Notes: generated by a model not told the origin, from the letters alone. A DNA stretch of 64,000 nucleotides from Cladorhizidae sp. MBARI D1340-BT2 (GCA_028752905.1 JAQNBH010000007.1:41705872-41769871); one strand, 5' to 3'; shown: positions 35,059 to 46,374, counted from the stretch's first letter. Numbers and translations are program-made.

Positions 35059-35538
35059 AGTAGGTACATACCTTCACTGTTGCTCTGTGATACAGATCCA
35101 ACCAGAAGAAAGAGAAGTAGAATCTTCATCTCCTAGCCGGTTCAGGCAGCTACAGCTCCAAAAAAAACTGTAGCTGATCTTTCGAATTTATACATTCCTG
35201 TCCCACCCCGTTCTAATGGTGTGGGTGGGTCCCAATGGGTATCGAATTAAGAATTGCTATGATGCACCTACCGCGGTTGTTCACGTGCTCTCCTAAAGTC
35301 GAGCACAGTCGGGTCGCGCTACTTTTTTAAAATTTTTTTAATTTTTTTAAAATTAATAATCCATATAAATACATCAATCCAGAAGTCACTCCTATAAAAC
35401 AATTCAAGCCTCCACCATGGGGGCCCGGGGAGGGAGGCAGCTGAAAAAATTGGTATCAAGTGTCTGGTCCACTGATGATGGGGCAGAAAGTAGCATTCCA
35501 TATGATGAGCTTCGAATGCAGCAAAATACGTCTCTACA
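35059..35538. repeat. Block B' left part (matches 19185-19715)
   Basis: It is collinear with 19185 onward and interrupted after CTACA at 35534-35538 by the hAT stack. It continues at 44689. Confidence 0.9.
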
Positions 35539-35734
35539 CAGGGGTGGCTCAGCCACTCTAAGGTTGGGTGGGCCAGGGGTGGCTCAGCCACTTTAAGGCT
35601 GGATGGGTCAAACGGAGGATGAGGCCGCTTGCGGCCACAAAAAATTATTTTTTAAATGTTTGCAAATAGCAGTTGATGATTTTTGTCTATTCAACTACTG
35701 TTCTATATATCATGGTTTGAGTCACAATTGAGTT

Positions 35735-36003
35735 ATGAAATTACAAATTAGTGCACTTAGGCATCTCAAAACCTATCTCAGATCTACAATGACTCAACTT
35801 CGTCTTAATAACATATTACTTTTGTATGTGCATCAGGATAGACTGGACAAAATCAAGCTCTTAGATATTGGTAATCAATTCATTGACGCCAGTGAACACA
35901 GGCATGTAGATTTGATTTTACTAAATGACTTCTCACTTGTTGCATTCATTGCTAGAAATACAAGCAACAGCTTCACTAAGATGATGACTTCCGAAAATAG
36001 ATG
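35735..36003 (+). pseudogene. hAT transposase C-terminal fragment
   Basis: It reads ISALRHLKTYLRSTMTQLRL then NNILLLYVHQDRLDKI, the hAT dimerisation tail, and stops shortly before the next insertion. The upstream catalytic part is missing. It probably belongs to the outer element of the stack. Confidence 0.85.
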
Positions 36004-36428
36004 GTTAGCAGGGGCGTAGGAAGCAATTTTAAAGTGGTAAGGCCATTCGAAGCAATGGTCCAAACGCTGATGGTTGTAGTTCCAGTTTGGGAGTGAGTAA
36101 AGGGAGGTATATATTGTATGTACTTAATTGTAATTATATATATATAATAATCATAACAAAAAAAGTATTACCATTTATTATAAATTGCTGGTGTCATATC
36201 ACTGTGTAAGAACTCCTCACCCCTAGCAATTTAAAAGAGCCATCAACCTGGACGCATCAGCATCAAGTGAACTGAAATTATTTTCTCTCTTGCCAACTGT
36301 GTATAATAATAATGTATTATATAATTTATAGTATTCTTTTCTTAAAAAATTAAATTAGTGCCAAATAATTGTGTAAAATTAGGAACAGTAAAAGATTAAT
36401 AGAATTATTAATTCATAGTGATCGAGTT

Positions 36429-37450
36429 CTATAGGTCACTGGGTTTGAATGTGCCAAAAATTGATAAGCGATGTTCACTTTCAGAAAAAAAATCATTGGC
36501 AACTGAAATTAAGTCCAACCTATCAGTCGCATCTTTATGAATGTGCAAAATCATGAGATGATTTAATCGGACTTCAGTCATGGTGGACCTCAAATACGAT
36601 TTTATTCTCCTTAAAGCACTGAAGGATCTCTCACTAACAGTGTTTGATGCAGGCATAACTAAAAGTAACATTAGCAATTTACAAACTTCAGATAGCAATT
36701 CACGTTCAGCAGGTGAAGCGGTCTTTAAATGGTCAATGACGTCATTTAATAGTACAACCTCATCCGAGCAGAAAATTGTTGATACAATTTCAAGTTGGGT
36801 TTTCAATAACTGACCATTGAAGTCTTGCTCTTGGTTGCTCACATCTGCAGTCTCATCTGCCATGATAGTGTAGAATGGAGCTGCATGCAGGGAGCCTGCT
36901 ATTTTACGAAGAACCTTCAGAGCCATGACTTTTAGCATCTCGTTTTGGATTTCAGCAGAGGTGTATTTATTTGCTCTGCACTTTAGCCTCTTTTGTCATC
37001 ATATCCACGAAGCCTAAACAATTGAATAAAGTCGGAGTCAGATTCATCGCCACGACCACGCAGTGGCAAAGATTGTCTAGCCAAGAACACAACATTAGGT
37101 AGAAATTTGAGTAAGCACTGCCGATTTTCCTTCATTTCCCGAGCATGAAGGGAGGAAAGACTCTCACCAATTTTCGGACATGACTGGGGGAGAGTAATGA
37201 CTCTCAAAATAGCATCCTTATGACAATTGCTAGCTTCATGGGCAAAAAATCTTAGAGAAGCATCCTTACAGTTCAGTTGATATATATATGCAGTCTCAAT
37301 AGTTGCGACAGAAAAAAGCCGTTTTTCTTTGCAAGTCTTCACACAAATATAACAGAAGACTGAATCATGGCCCTCATCATAATGAAGCCATGTCCAGCGT
37401 GTAAACCATTGTGGCTGGAAAGATCTTTTAACAAGATTCTTTTTTCCAAA
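36429..37450 (-). pseudogene. hAT transposase with internal deletion
   Basis: Read downward from about 37450: FGKKNLVKRSFQPQWFTRWT then LHYDEGHDSVFCYICVKT form a TTF zinc finger. LRFFAHEASNCHKDAILRVI then leads to the first catalytic motif MADETADVSNQEQ. The next residues jump directly to DFNGQLLKTQLEIV and the C-terminal NTVSERSFSALRRIKSYLRS. The central part with the second catalytic acid and HCYGHALNL is missing, so this is a deletion derivative. One frame change lies between the two open stretches near 36940-36990. Confidence 0.88.
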
Positions 37451-37608
37451 CTCACGCTTTGTTAAACTGAATGTGGCTTCTCACCAATAGAGGGAATGGG
37501 TAAGTCCTTGAAGAGTGACATGTCGTCTCGATGAAGACTTCGAAAACAAAGCTAACACTAAGTGACAGTTTAGCTGCACAAACTAGGCTCAGGCTAGTAG
37601 TCAACCCT

Positions 37609-37640
37609 CCTTTACCTTCCCAATCATTGGAAGGTAAAGG
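37609..37640. repeat. Perfect 12-base hairpin in the hAT subterminal region
   Basis: CCTTTACCTTCC, an 8-base loop, then GGAAGGTAAAGG. It lies about 135 bases inside the right end of the deleted hAT. Confidence 0.9.
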
Positions 37641-38405
37641 GTTCGCCACGCCAGACTAGATTTAGGCATGCGCAAATAATATTAATTTTGTTGATCTGGA
37701 TTCTGCCCTTGGCCGCTCTCTCAGAAAGTGGTAAGGCCATGGCCTCACCGGTCGCACCGCTTCCTACGCCCTTGGTTAGTGGGTTCAGATAGTGACCCAT
37801 TTTTTTCTTCAAAAAAAACTCTCACCTCTTTCAAGGGCCGTAACTCCTGAACTACACCAGTGATTTTATGCTTAAAAGATAGATCTCTCTTGGTGCTTCA
37901 AAAAATCATTAAAAAAATTGAGAATAGGGTCTGTATACAGTGTGTGACATGCAGAAAAGCTGGGGGAAAGTGAGAAAAATCGACCTTAAAACCCTAAATT
38001 AAAACAGCTATTGCTTCCAAAACTCTTGGTAATATTGCTTAGACACTAATAAGTGATTTTATAGAGTTAAATAGTACTTGCTAAGTGCCTGTACAATTGG
38101 CAACGCTTTTAATTGCCACTATAATAGCTTATAGCTACTACTTAAGTAACTATCAAATCATAGAGCAAAGACAGAGCTATAAAATGATACATAATTAAGT
38201 AGGTACACACTAATTTTTCTTAGAGATATCCTTTTTTGAAATTCAAAAAGGCTCTTTTTTTTGGAAATGTAGGAAATCGCTGTTGAAGTTGGACTATATA
38301 CTTTCAAGGGGAGACAATGGTATTTTTTAATATTTTATTTAAACTTGTGATTACAACTTTAGAGCTCCGTAGATTCTGCAAACTTCATGGTATGGACTTG
38401 ATATA

Positions 38406-41261
38406 GTGCCTGCCAGTATAGATTACCAAAATGTAGTAAAAATATGTCCTTATAATAAGTTCCATATCTTCTCTTAGGAATCAACATGGACTCCCATTTT
38501 TGGAGAGTGAAGAAAGGAAGGCCTGGAGCACAGTTTAATATAAAAAATATTTGCATACCTTTGACCACAATCGCTAATATAAATGTTCGCGTTGTGCTCT
38601 CAAAAATTGACTATAATCACACTTTCTCTGGCATTGTAGCAGGGAATTTCCCCATACTCGACACCAAGTTTACACATGCAAGTGCTAATAAAGTGGCTGT
38701 TGTCAAATTTTGATTAGTGTACTAGAATCTGACTTGAGGGCAAGGTTGAAATTTCTTACTCGCCCTTCAAAAAGAGGATTCAGTAACCAGCAAGAGAAAC
38801 TATACATACATCCATCAATCAAAATACTCGCAAAGCATAGCACTACAAAATGGCTGTTACAGAAATTAAATATACTAAACAGAAAAAAAGTTGCATGAAT
38901 TTAAAGTTGGTGTTAATTATTTACAGAAAAACTCTTCGATGTGACTTGTACAACTTCACAGTTCTCTCCACTTCCTTTCCTGCTTTCTTCCCTTCCAAGT
39001 ATGCCTTCTCATAATCCTTGCATTTTCTAAAGTACTTCCGAATTAACTCGATGTCCACATAATCCAGTGATGGGTTAAGGATTTCCCTCAACTTGATGAG
39101 AGTGAAGTTTGTATGTGCCCTGCAATATCTTTTTGACTGCCCCCAGACACGCTCTATTGGGTTCAGTTCACAGTGGAACTTGGGAAGAAAGAAGCATCGC
39201 ATTCCTCTGTTGATGACATAGTGCTCTACCTGCGTCTTCTCGGTAAAGAAGTCTTCATGAAAAGACAGGACCGTTCTCATATCTGGTGCTTTGAGTGTAG
39301 TAGTATTGATTCCTCTCTCAGTAAGGACTGTCCTCAAACCTTTAGCAGAGCCATCTGGCTTCACCATGGATTGTGGCTGACCAGCCCATATGGTATCACG
39401 TACCTTGCGTGGTCCTCCATCCTTCATCAAGATGTTACGAGCTAACAGAGCTTTATCGTCAAACTTTTTATGACAACTGCTTTGATCAAGCACAAATACA
39501 ACAGTGTGCAAGCTGTGGGGATACTTAAAGGAGGCGAGATCACATGCCGTCTTCATCTGATCCATAAAACGCTCACCAGTCCAGTACCCATCTCGCTCAC
39601 ACCCATACTCAAGAAAGACTCTTGCACTTTGTGGAATTTGTGGGTCATCTCTTTTGGCTTCCTCATGCTGCTCTGCTGTGAGACACAGATAGCCCTCATG
39701 TTCATCCACAAAGTCAGAAACCATAATCCCACTCCCCTTCGTCTTGGGAAGAATAGCTGGCCTGTCATCCTCTCCCCACATCCATGATTGTCCTTCGTTT
39801 GTGTTGAATATGGATTCATCGTGGTAAATCAGTACCAACTTCTTCTTTGTCTCATCCTCCTCTTCTCGAACTCGGGGTGGTTCGTCAGAGCACAAAGGTG
39901 GTGGCTTGTGGGAATGACGAAGCGACTCGAGCATCTTCAAATATTCCTACATTGTATAATTATTATTAATGTTAGTATTATTTTATGGGAAATAACATAC
40001 CTTACGGTGCTTCACCACATCCTCCCTCTCATGTCCATCTATGTAAACCCCCTTTTTGTGGCTCATAGGCTTAAAGCCAAGGTGGTGGAGCCAACGCACT
40101 GCTGTGCGTAATGACACGTGCCTGGGGTAGTGTGGTGGTAAATGACTAGATGGGAGAAGAGTGTTGTTAACCCAGTTACAAAAGGATGATGCAGTCATGT
40201 TGGGCATTCCTTTCACGAAAGCCTTCTCTCTAACCCACTCGGCAGCTTTGCGGTTTATCTGTCAAAACAAAGAAACAAATGTTTATAGTATTATTACTAT
40301 ACATATTAACATCTAACCTCCTCATCTCGATAGACGGTCATCCTCTCATGCTTCCCTTGTCTCCTCTCGTTCAAATGCCCCTTATTTTTCCAAAATTCCT
40401 TCCTAAAATTCCGCACACTCTTGCAACTATACCCAACTATTGAGGCAGCTTCTTGGACAGCATCCATGACACTCATACTTTGCCTCTTGCGGAAACTCTC
40501 AACTAAAACAACTGCCAGCATCCTGCGATCGTCCAGTGCGAGAGTCACCATGAAATTGTCAAAAGCAGCTTGGGCAGATTCATCATCAAACACTTCCTCT
40601 GGCTCACTATCATAGTCTGTGTCACTTCCAACTCCAGCATCTTCAATTGTCACAGCAGAAGAATCTGGAACACCATCTTCAGACTCAGTAGAACCAATAG
40701 TAATGTTGGCAGTATCTTCCACTGCAATAGCAACAGCAGCAGGCTCTGAAGGACCAGCCTCAATCTCCAAGTCAAGAGTAGGAACAAGCACTTCTGTTGG
40801 ATCAACAGTAGACTCTATACTAGCAGCGAGATTGAAGATTGAAGAGCTATAAGACTCGGCAGTCGGCTCTATGTCAATGGAAGGCTCTGGAAGAATTACG
40901 GATGGACCAGCGCTTAGCTTAGCGCGTCTTGCGGCCACTAGATTGGTAGCTCGGGCTTTCATCTTTCTCTTAGTTTTCCACGAAGACATTTTCCTCAGAC
41001 AACTCCAGTAGTCACAGTTAGACTTTTACTCGCAATTTTATACCGCGTGATGCTTCGTGGGTTGCCATGGTAACTCCAAGTCGCTGAGCAATTAAAGCCT
41101 TTTGATTGGTCAGATTTTAGATTTCACTTTCATGATCTGGAAACCTAGTATGTTATAGATTTTTTCATGCTGATATAAAAAATGGCATTGGTTTTCAAAT
41201 AGCTCCAACCCTCCAAAAGTTATTTACAAAACAATTTTTGGCAATTTATGCTGGCAGGCAC
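38406..41261 (-). mobile_element. Tc1/mariner-superfamily element with intact transposase
   Basis: Both ends begin GTGCCTGCCAG, and the terminal inverted repeats extend to 26 bases with three mismatches. The element sits in a TA-rich site (TATA on each side), matching the TA preference of this superfamily; the exact duplication length cannot be fixed within the TA run. It interrupts a foldback whose uninterrupted form exists at 25879-26573. The transposase gene on the minus strand has no inactivating change that I can see. Confidence 0.9.
38921..40989 (-). CDS. Tc1/mariner-type DDE transposase, three exons, 651 residues
   Basis: Exon 1 is 40989-40318 (ATG start, 224 codons), exon 2 40258-40001 (86 codons) and exon 3 39946-38921 (341 codons plus stop). 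Introns of 59 and 54 bases are GT-AG (GAG|GTTAGA...GACAG; AAG|GTATGT...TGTAG), and all junctions fall between codons, giving one uninterrupted protein. Exon 1 has an acidic, Ser/Glu-rich N-terminal tail, then a helix-turn-helix-like region (AVQEAASIVGYSCKSVRNFR). Exon 2 has the second helical domain (LRTAVRWLHHLGF, KKGVYIDGHEREDVVKHR). Exon 3 is the DDE_3 catalytic domain, with acids in YHDES, FVLDQSSCH and LNPIERVWGQ. The protein should cut and paste the flanking element in the nucleus. It resembles a DDE_3 group well known from fungi. The complete frame, sites and ends suggest recent activity. Confidence 0.9.
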
Positions 41262-41835
41262 TATATATAGCTCAAAAGATAGGGTATCTCTGTGTGCTCT
41301 CTTTTGATACTAAAATATGTTTCATAGGTATAACTAAAGGCAAGTTATTAGACCTTAAAGTGGAGGGACCTCAAAAACCTGCATTCCAAAAACCTCATCC
41401 AAAATAACTCCAAATTACAAAAATTTGAAATTGGTATGAGTGGCTAGAGGAAGCCCTAGGCTATTCAATGACCTTTTTCATTAGGTGTTAAAATTTTAGT
41501 ACGTGCGCGGGTGAGGGCGTGATTTTCAACGTAATATATTTTCCACCCGCGCGCTTGTACATTTTCACGCCCGGTCTCATCAAGGACCCTAAAAGGACCT
41601 CAAAAACCTCTATAATTTATAGCCAATTTCAAATCTTGAGCACTTAGCAGGTTTTTGACCCTCCATTTTAAGGTCTAATAACTTGCCTATAGTTATATTT
41701 ATGAAACATATTTTAGTATCAAAAGAGAGCACACAGAGAGACCTATCTTTTGAGCTATATATCAAGTCCATACAATGAAGTTTTCAGAATCTACGGAGCT
41801 CTAAAGTTGTAACCACATTAAATTAAAATAAAAAA

Positions 41836-42160
41836 TGCCCTCCTTCAATTTTTCAGTTGAATGAAGTGTAGGCCTGGATAAAATCCACCATAACTTGAGA
41901 CTTGTGCTTCCAAATGTTTTAAAATTTGAAAGACAATTTGTACAGATGTTTAGAAATGATATAAGCACACCAAGAAAAAGTCAAATATTGGGGGGAAATG
42001 GGCCATACTGGCCTTAGGGTATGAAGCTATACTTGATAGTGAAATGTCTTCCCCCAATTGATTGGACAGTGTCTTAAGCTGCACCTCAAGGTCATATTAA
42101 TGAATATCTTCATGATAAAATGGCTCCTCGCAGCTTCCACTTCTTGTTCTTCATGAGGAT
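41836..42160. other. No recognisable gene
   Basis: AT-rich spacer between the foldback and the hAT remnant. Confidence 0.4.
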
Positions 42161-42164
42161 GTCC

Positions 42165-43205
42165 TTAGAGGGGTAACTGCTCTAATTTTGAGTAGATTTG
42201 GTAACCTGGCTGGTCAAAACAGTCTTCAATGCACTGTATGCTCAAGTCCCAAGCTTCATAAAACATCCCCCTGTAGAGGCAACGATGGAAAATCACCTCC
42301 ACTGTCACCATCTTCATAGCGCCTTGGAAGCTTTCTCTTTCGTGGAAGAAAAGGATCACCAACATCTACCTGCATTGCCTTCGTTTTGACAACCTTTCAA
42401 AACCCCTTGAAGTTATCATCATCTGTACGCATTCCTTGTAAGGTTTGCTTGACCATTGTAGCAACTTGCTGGCCTTCTGTTGCGGACAGATTCTTGTACT
42501 GCAGTGTACGGTTTAAATTGTCTAAATGTCTCAACAACAACTGTGCTAAAGAAATGCCAAAAAAATATAATCAAATGTATCCATTTGGGAAGAAATTCCA
42601 GCTATTCGGGCCCTAATTTCAGTATCCTTTGACTGATCATAAGCATAGCCCATAGCTCCTGAAGAACAGTGTAATTGTCAAGTACACTCTTGAGTGAGTC
42701 TCGCACGGTCCAACGGGTAGGACAAAGTTGCTTCAATCCAGGAGTGTTAGGTTCCAATTCTTCTTTTAATTTCCTAAAGATTCCATCACGCTGCGGTGAA
42801 AATTTGACTAACTTACATAATTCATAAGTTGTATCCATTGAATCCCTTAGCAATTTACATCTTTTCATAGCGTCTCCTCCAGCCAAATTTAAGGCGTGCC
42901 CATAACAATGGGTATATATAGCACGGGGCTCATCATCTCTGATTTTCTTTGCTACTCCACCCTTTGCTCCTGACATGGTGCTGGCTCCATCATAGCACTG
43001 GCCTCTTACCTTGTGTATATCTAAGTTCAAGGCTAATAATAAATCCTTGATTACTGTGTAAATGGTTGTAGCATCTGCACTGTCAAGCTGATACAAACCT
43101 AAAAGTTCTTCATGCACATCAAGGTTATTGTTTACCCAATGGAAAACCAAAAATAGCTGTTCTTTGTTTGATGCATCATTTGCCATAATAACGTACAAAT
43201 CTGCT
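42165..43205 (-). pseudogene. hAT transposase remnant (ZMYM1-like)
   Basis: From about 43205 downward it reads QADLYVIMANDASNKEQLFL, then KVRGQCYDGASTMSGAKGGV, THCYGHALNLAGGDAMKRCK and LCPTRWTVRDSLKSVLDNYT. After frame breaks it continues with SIQCIEDCFDQPGYQIYSKL (42165-42365). The first catalytic motif is damaged (MANDASN in place of MVDETTDVSN). The C-terminal dimerisation tail is absent. It is the same lineage as 3626-5817 (shared RGQCYDG and FDQPG segments). Confidence 0.88.
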
Positions 43206-43910
43206 TGCTGGAAAATTAGATGAAGAACAGTATGTAATTGATGAACCTGATATAACTGGCAAAGGAGCAAATGCAACTATTAGTCATGTTCACCACTTTT
43301 TAGAGAACTACGGCGTTGGAAATGGCACGATAAAGCTTCATTGTGATAACTGTCGGTCAAAATAAGAACAATGCATTCATCTTCTATTTATTGTGGCGAG
43401 TGATAACTGGGAAGCAGAAGTCGATATCACTCTTTCTTTTATGGTTGCTGGTCACACCAAGTTCAGTTGTGACAGGTATTTTGGCTTAATCAAGAAGAAA
43501 TACCGCAGATCTAAAATCGACACTGCATGGAATATGCCGTGTTGTGTTTGTAAGGGAGTATTCAAATGAACCTGAGGAATCAATTATCTTGCTGAAAGAT
43601 TTATCAGTGATCGATAAGACACTCTTGCCATCAGAAGTAGCACCAAAAGGAATGGATTTAGAGAGGCAGTGGTACTTATACGAAAAATACGTGTACTTTG
43701 TCACTCCAATCTTAGTTGTGATATCACATGTCCCAAGCCATCACATCCCAAGCCATCACATCCCAAGCCATCACAAGCAAATCCTAAAAAGAAAAAAATT
43801 CTGTACTGGTTGAGCCACCAACAGAAGCAACACTCCGCTTAGGTGTAAAGAAACGTTTGTGTAGCATTTGTTGTAAGCCTGGACACAACAAAAAAAACAT
43901 GCCCTAGCTA
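43205..43910 (+). pseudogene. DUF7869-like transposon protein fragment
   Basis: The plus strand reads ISHVHHFLENYGVGNGTIKL, HCDNC, then ITLSFMVAGHTKFSCDRYFG and LIKKKYRRSKIDT, with stops and frame changes between segments. The GHTKF...FG pattern is typical of the DUF7869-type domain found in repeated, transposon-associated proteins of cnidarians, sponges and others. It abuts the hAT remnant head to head at about 43205. A short PSHHIPSHH-type repeat lies at 43730-43780. Confidence 0.55.
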
Positions 43911-44209
43911 TGAATGACTTTGTTACAGTGAAGCTGTTCTGTCTATAGATTATAGCTACATAGTTCAATTCAATTTTCTTCATTTTTCAAACATCCCTTG
44001 GAACCATGTGTAGCTACATCACAAAATACACTGTACACCATAATCCACAAATCGGAACTTAAATTATTATGGGAGTAAAACCTGATTATCTCAGTGATAG
44101 TACCATATTGACCATTGAAATTTTGTAGTGATATAGCTTGGTGTTAAGGAAGTGGAAAATGTAATAAAATTAAAAAAATTCAAAATTCAAACTCCCCCCT
44201 TTTCCTATG

Positions 44210-44345
44210 CCATGTTTACAAAGGCACTATCTGGTCTTTTTGAAGCCAAAATCTTCTTTTGAGCCACTGCCTTTGTACAAAAAATAGCATCCTTCTCTAC
44301 ATCATAGTGAAGAAATGGGTAATTCTGAAACCACTGTGCTTGATC
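44210..44345 (-). pseudogene. hAT TTF zinc-finger fragment
   Basis: It reads QWFQNYPFLHYDVEKDAIFC then TKAVAQKKILASKRPDSAFV. One of the usual zinc-binding cysteines (C-x2-C) is lost. It is close to the fragment at 18480-18600, and the sequence from here to the right terminus at 44688 matches 18480-19184, so both are right halves of one family. Confidence 0.8.
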
Positions 44346-44743
44346 TCAACCTTGACCTATACTTCTTCTTGGGGAAATTAAACTTTTTCCCTGATGAAAA
44401 GGTTCAATGCACTCACTAAGAGCAGCTGGCTTACTTTCAGTTGAAAGGTCAATAGCCTGTTGACCTTTGAATTATAGTCAAGCTAGTACAGCTAATTGGA
44501 AATTACATTCACTGTGGTGTCTACTGATCACTTAACAGACAATCTATTGGTTGGTTACTATGTAGTGACCAAACAATAGACTGTCTGTTACATATAGCAG
44601 GCAACTAGCTATATATTTATATATATATATTTTTAGAAGAGTTGGGTGGGCCATGGCCCACCCGGCTCACCCTGCTAAGCCACCCCTGCTACATCTTCTC
44701 CCTTCTCTAACTTTCTGAAAGTGACTATCCTCAGTTTGCGTCA

Positions 44744-45950
44744 TTACTCCACAAATTTGCAAATTTGCACACGGTCTTGGTGAGTGGCGTGCTCGCGTAG
44801 TGCAGTACAATACAGTGTAACAAAGATAAAAAATGTGTTGATTTTGTTCGTTCCTCTTCTCCAGGTTCTTCTATATAGCCCTTCCAACTCATCAGCTTCA
44901 CCATCACTCATCCCTGTGAAAGGATCTTCGTCGTCATCGTCACTCTCCTCATCAACTTTCTTCGGAATGCATTCCCTGATGAAGTCATCCTCTGAACCAT
45001 CAATGCTGTTAGAAATCCCACAGTAAAGGAAGGAGCGAGCTATTAATTGTTCTGGAATGGCACCCCATGCAGCAGAGATCCAATCAATGGCATCCTGTCT
45101 TGAGGGGGACTTCAAGTTGCCTTTCTTTGTCCTGCAGGTGTTGGCGCTTCTCCTCCATTCCATCCATAGTTCGCTCATTTTATCCTTGAATGGCTGGTTC
45201 GCAGAAACATCTATTGGCTGTGCCAGAGATGTGCAGCCACCTAGACAAAATGTAAGCATTTGCAGGCCATCATTTGTGACAAGACTATTGAAATTGGTTC
45301 ACTACATTACCTGGGATGAATAACCAGGTCTGTTTCCAACTCCTCAGCTACTTGCTTGGTGTCTGCACACTTGTGTGGATGATAGGCATCCAAGACAAGG
45401 AGTCGTCGTGTGCCGTACAGACTTCCCCCATACCCTGAGTAGCCATCTGTGCAGTTTTGTACGTGTCATCCATCCATTTTCGCTGGCAGTGACAGACAGA
45501 CCTCAACATTGTCAGGAACTGTAAGTCCTGCTGCAATGCATGGGCCAAATTTTCCATGAAAATGATGACAGCAGGGAGTTTTGTTCCATCTCATGTGGCA
45601 CACAAAGCTACTGTGAAACCCTTCTTTTGGTAGCAATGCAAATGCTTCTCTCTCCATGACGCTTGTTGGCAGAAGATACTGAATCAAACCTAGTGATGAA
45701 CAAGGTAAAATGACAAGCTATCCGTGTATACAATGTTTACCTGCACATTGTTATGATCCATGTTGCCAATATCTGATCTTCTGTACCCGTGTAGCTCTCG
45801 GTATCTGACAATGGTCCTCCAAAAGTGGGTGAGCTGCACCTTAAAGTCCTGAGGCACCTTTTGAGAGGTGTTTGTGCACCGCCTATAGCCTACATTCCAT
45901 CGCTTCTTCCAGCCACGTAGGGAAGCAAGGAAGCTATTCTCATAGCGATT
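44744..45950 (-). pseudogene. pogo-like (CENP-B-type) DDE transposase, multi-exon relic
   Basis: Exon-like pieces run downward. 45940-45741 reads FLASLRGWKKRWNVGYRRCT then LHGYRRSDIGNMDHNNV, with a CAG|GTAAAC donor; the IGNMD holds the first catalytic Asp. 45689-45311 reads FDSVSSANKRHG in one frame and PPNVIFKGK-like GKFGPCIAAGLTVP in another, then RRLLVLDAYHPHKCADTKQV with the second Asp. 45240-44744 reads GCTSLAQPIDVSANQPFKDK, AWGAIPEQLIARSFLYCGIS and SIDGSEDDF. Frame changes lie in the middle exon and at the second splice junction. Block B at 19850-20003 is a paralogue of its 3' end. Confidence 0.85.
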
Positions 45951-46024
45951 TGCAGGGCTCTCTCCATGAGGTCTTTGTTAAGAACAGCCTTGCCTTCAGA
46001 GTGCCTTCAGAGCACTCTAGCTGC

Positions 46025-46092
46025 ATAGGTGGAGCAACTGTTATGGCAGGCAGGGCTATAGCCGTACCTGCCATACCAGTTGCTCCACCTAT
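46025..46092. repeat. 26-base inverted repeat with 16-base loop
   Basis: ATAGGTGGAGCAACTGTTAT then GGCAGG is mirrored by CCTGCCATACCAGTTGCTCC then ACCTAT, with one mismatch. It lies just upstream of a hAT remnant whose subterminal GCCGTACCACTTT motif resembles that at 3446-3461. Confidence 0.9.
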
Positions 46093-46374
46093 AGCCGTAC
46101 GGCCCGTACCACTTTATAGCCGTACCACTTTTTGGAAAAAATCCACGCGTAAGTTCACAAGGATTTGTTCCAAAATTGACTCGCTTTGGAAGAAAATCAC
46201 AGGTATTTTAGAAGAAAATTGTCCATGCATTGCAAAGGTTACACAAGATATTCAATATGCTTAATTAGCTTGTTCAGAGATGAGTGTAGACCACTTGTTA
46301 ATTAATGTAGTTTGCACTTAAAGTTTTAATCCACACATGCTGAGTCATGTTACTCTGCAAGTCCTTCAGCCATG

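Larger units (their letters stand above)
36009..37774 (-). mobile_element. Internally deleted hAT element, GTTAG target duplication
   Basis: The left end reads CAGGGGCGTAGGAAGC and the right end (reverse complement) CAAGGGCGTAGGAAGC. GTTAG flanks both sides (36004-36008, 37775-37779). It is a compact 1.77-kb derivative with both ends of its transposase gene but no middle, consistent with an abortive-repair deletion. It inserted into the outer element of the stack. Confidence 0.9.
38340..41835. repeat. Second foldback copy, split by a mariner element
   Basis: 38340-38405 and 41262-41835 together match the 25879-26573 foldback (TTACAACTTTAGAGCTC at both ends in opposite orientation, axis near 41535). 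The left arm is broken at GACTTGATATA by the inserted element. Confidence 0.85.
35539..44688. mobile_element. Nested transposon stack bounded by hAT ends, CTACA target duplication
   Basis: The left end reads CAGGGGTGGCTCAGCC and the right end, reverse complemented, reads CAGGGGTGGCTTAGC. CTACA flanks both (35534-35538 and 44689-44693). The paralogous empty site near 19711-19728 reads straight through (GTCTCTACATCTTC). The left terminus is duplicated in tandem at 35573. Inside are several insertions and relics in both orientations: a hAT C terminus, a deleted hAT, a foldback, a mariner element, another hAT and a DUF7869-like piece. It therefore reached 9.15 kb by accretion. Confidence 0.85.
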
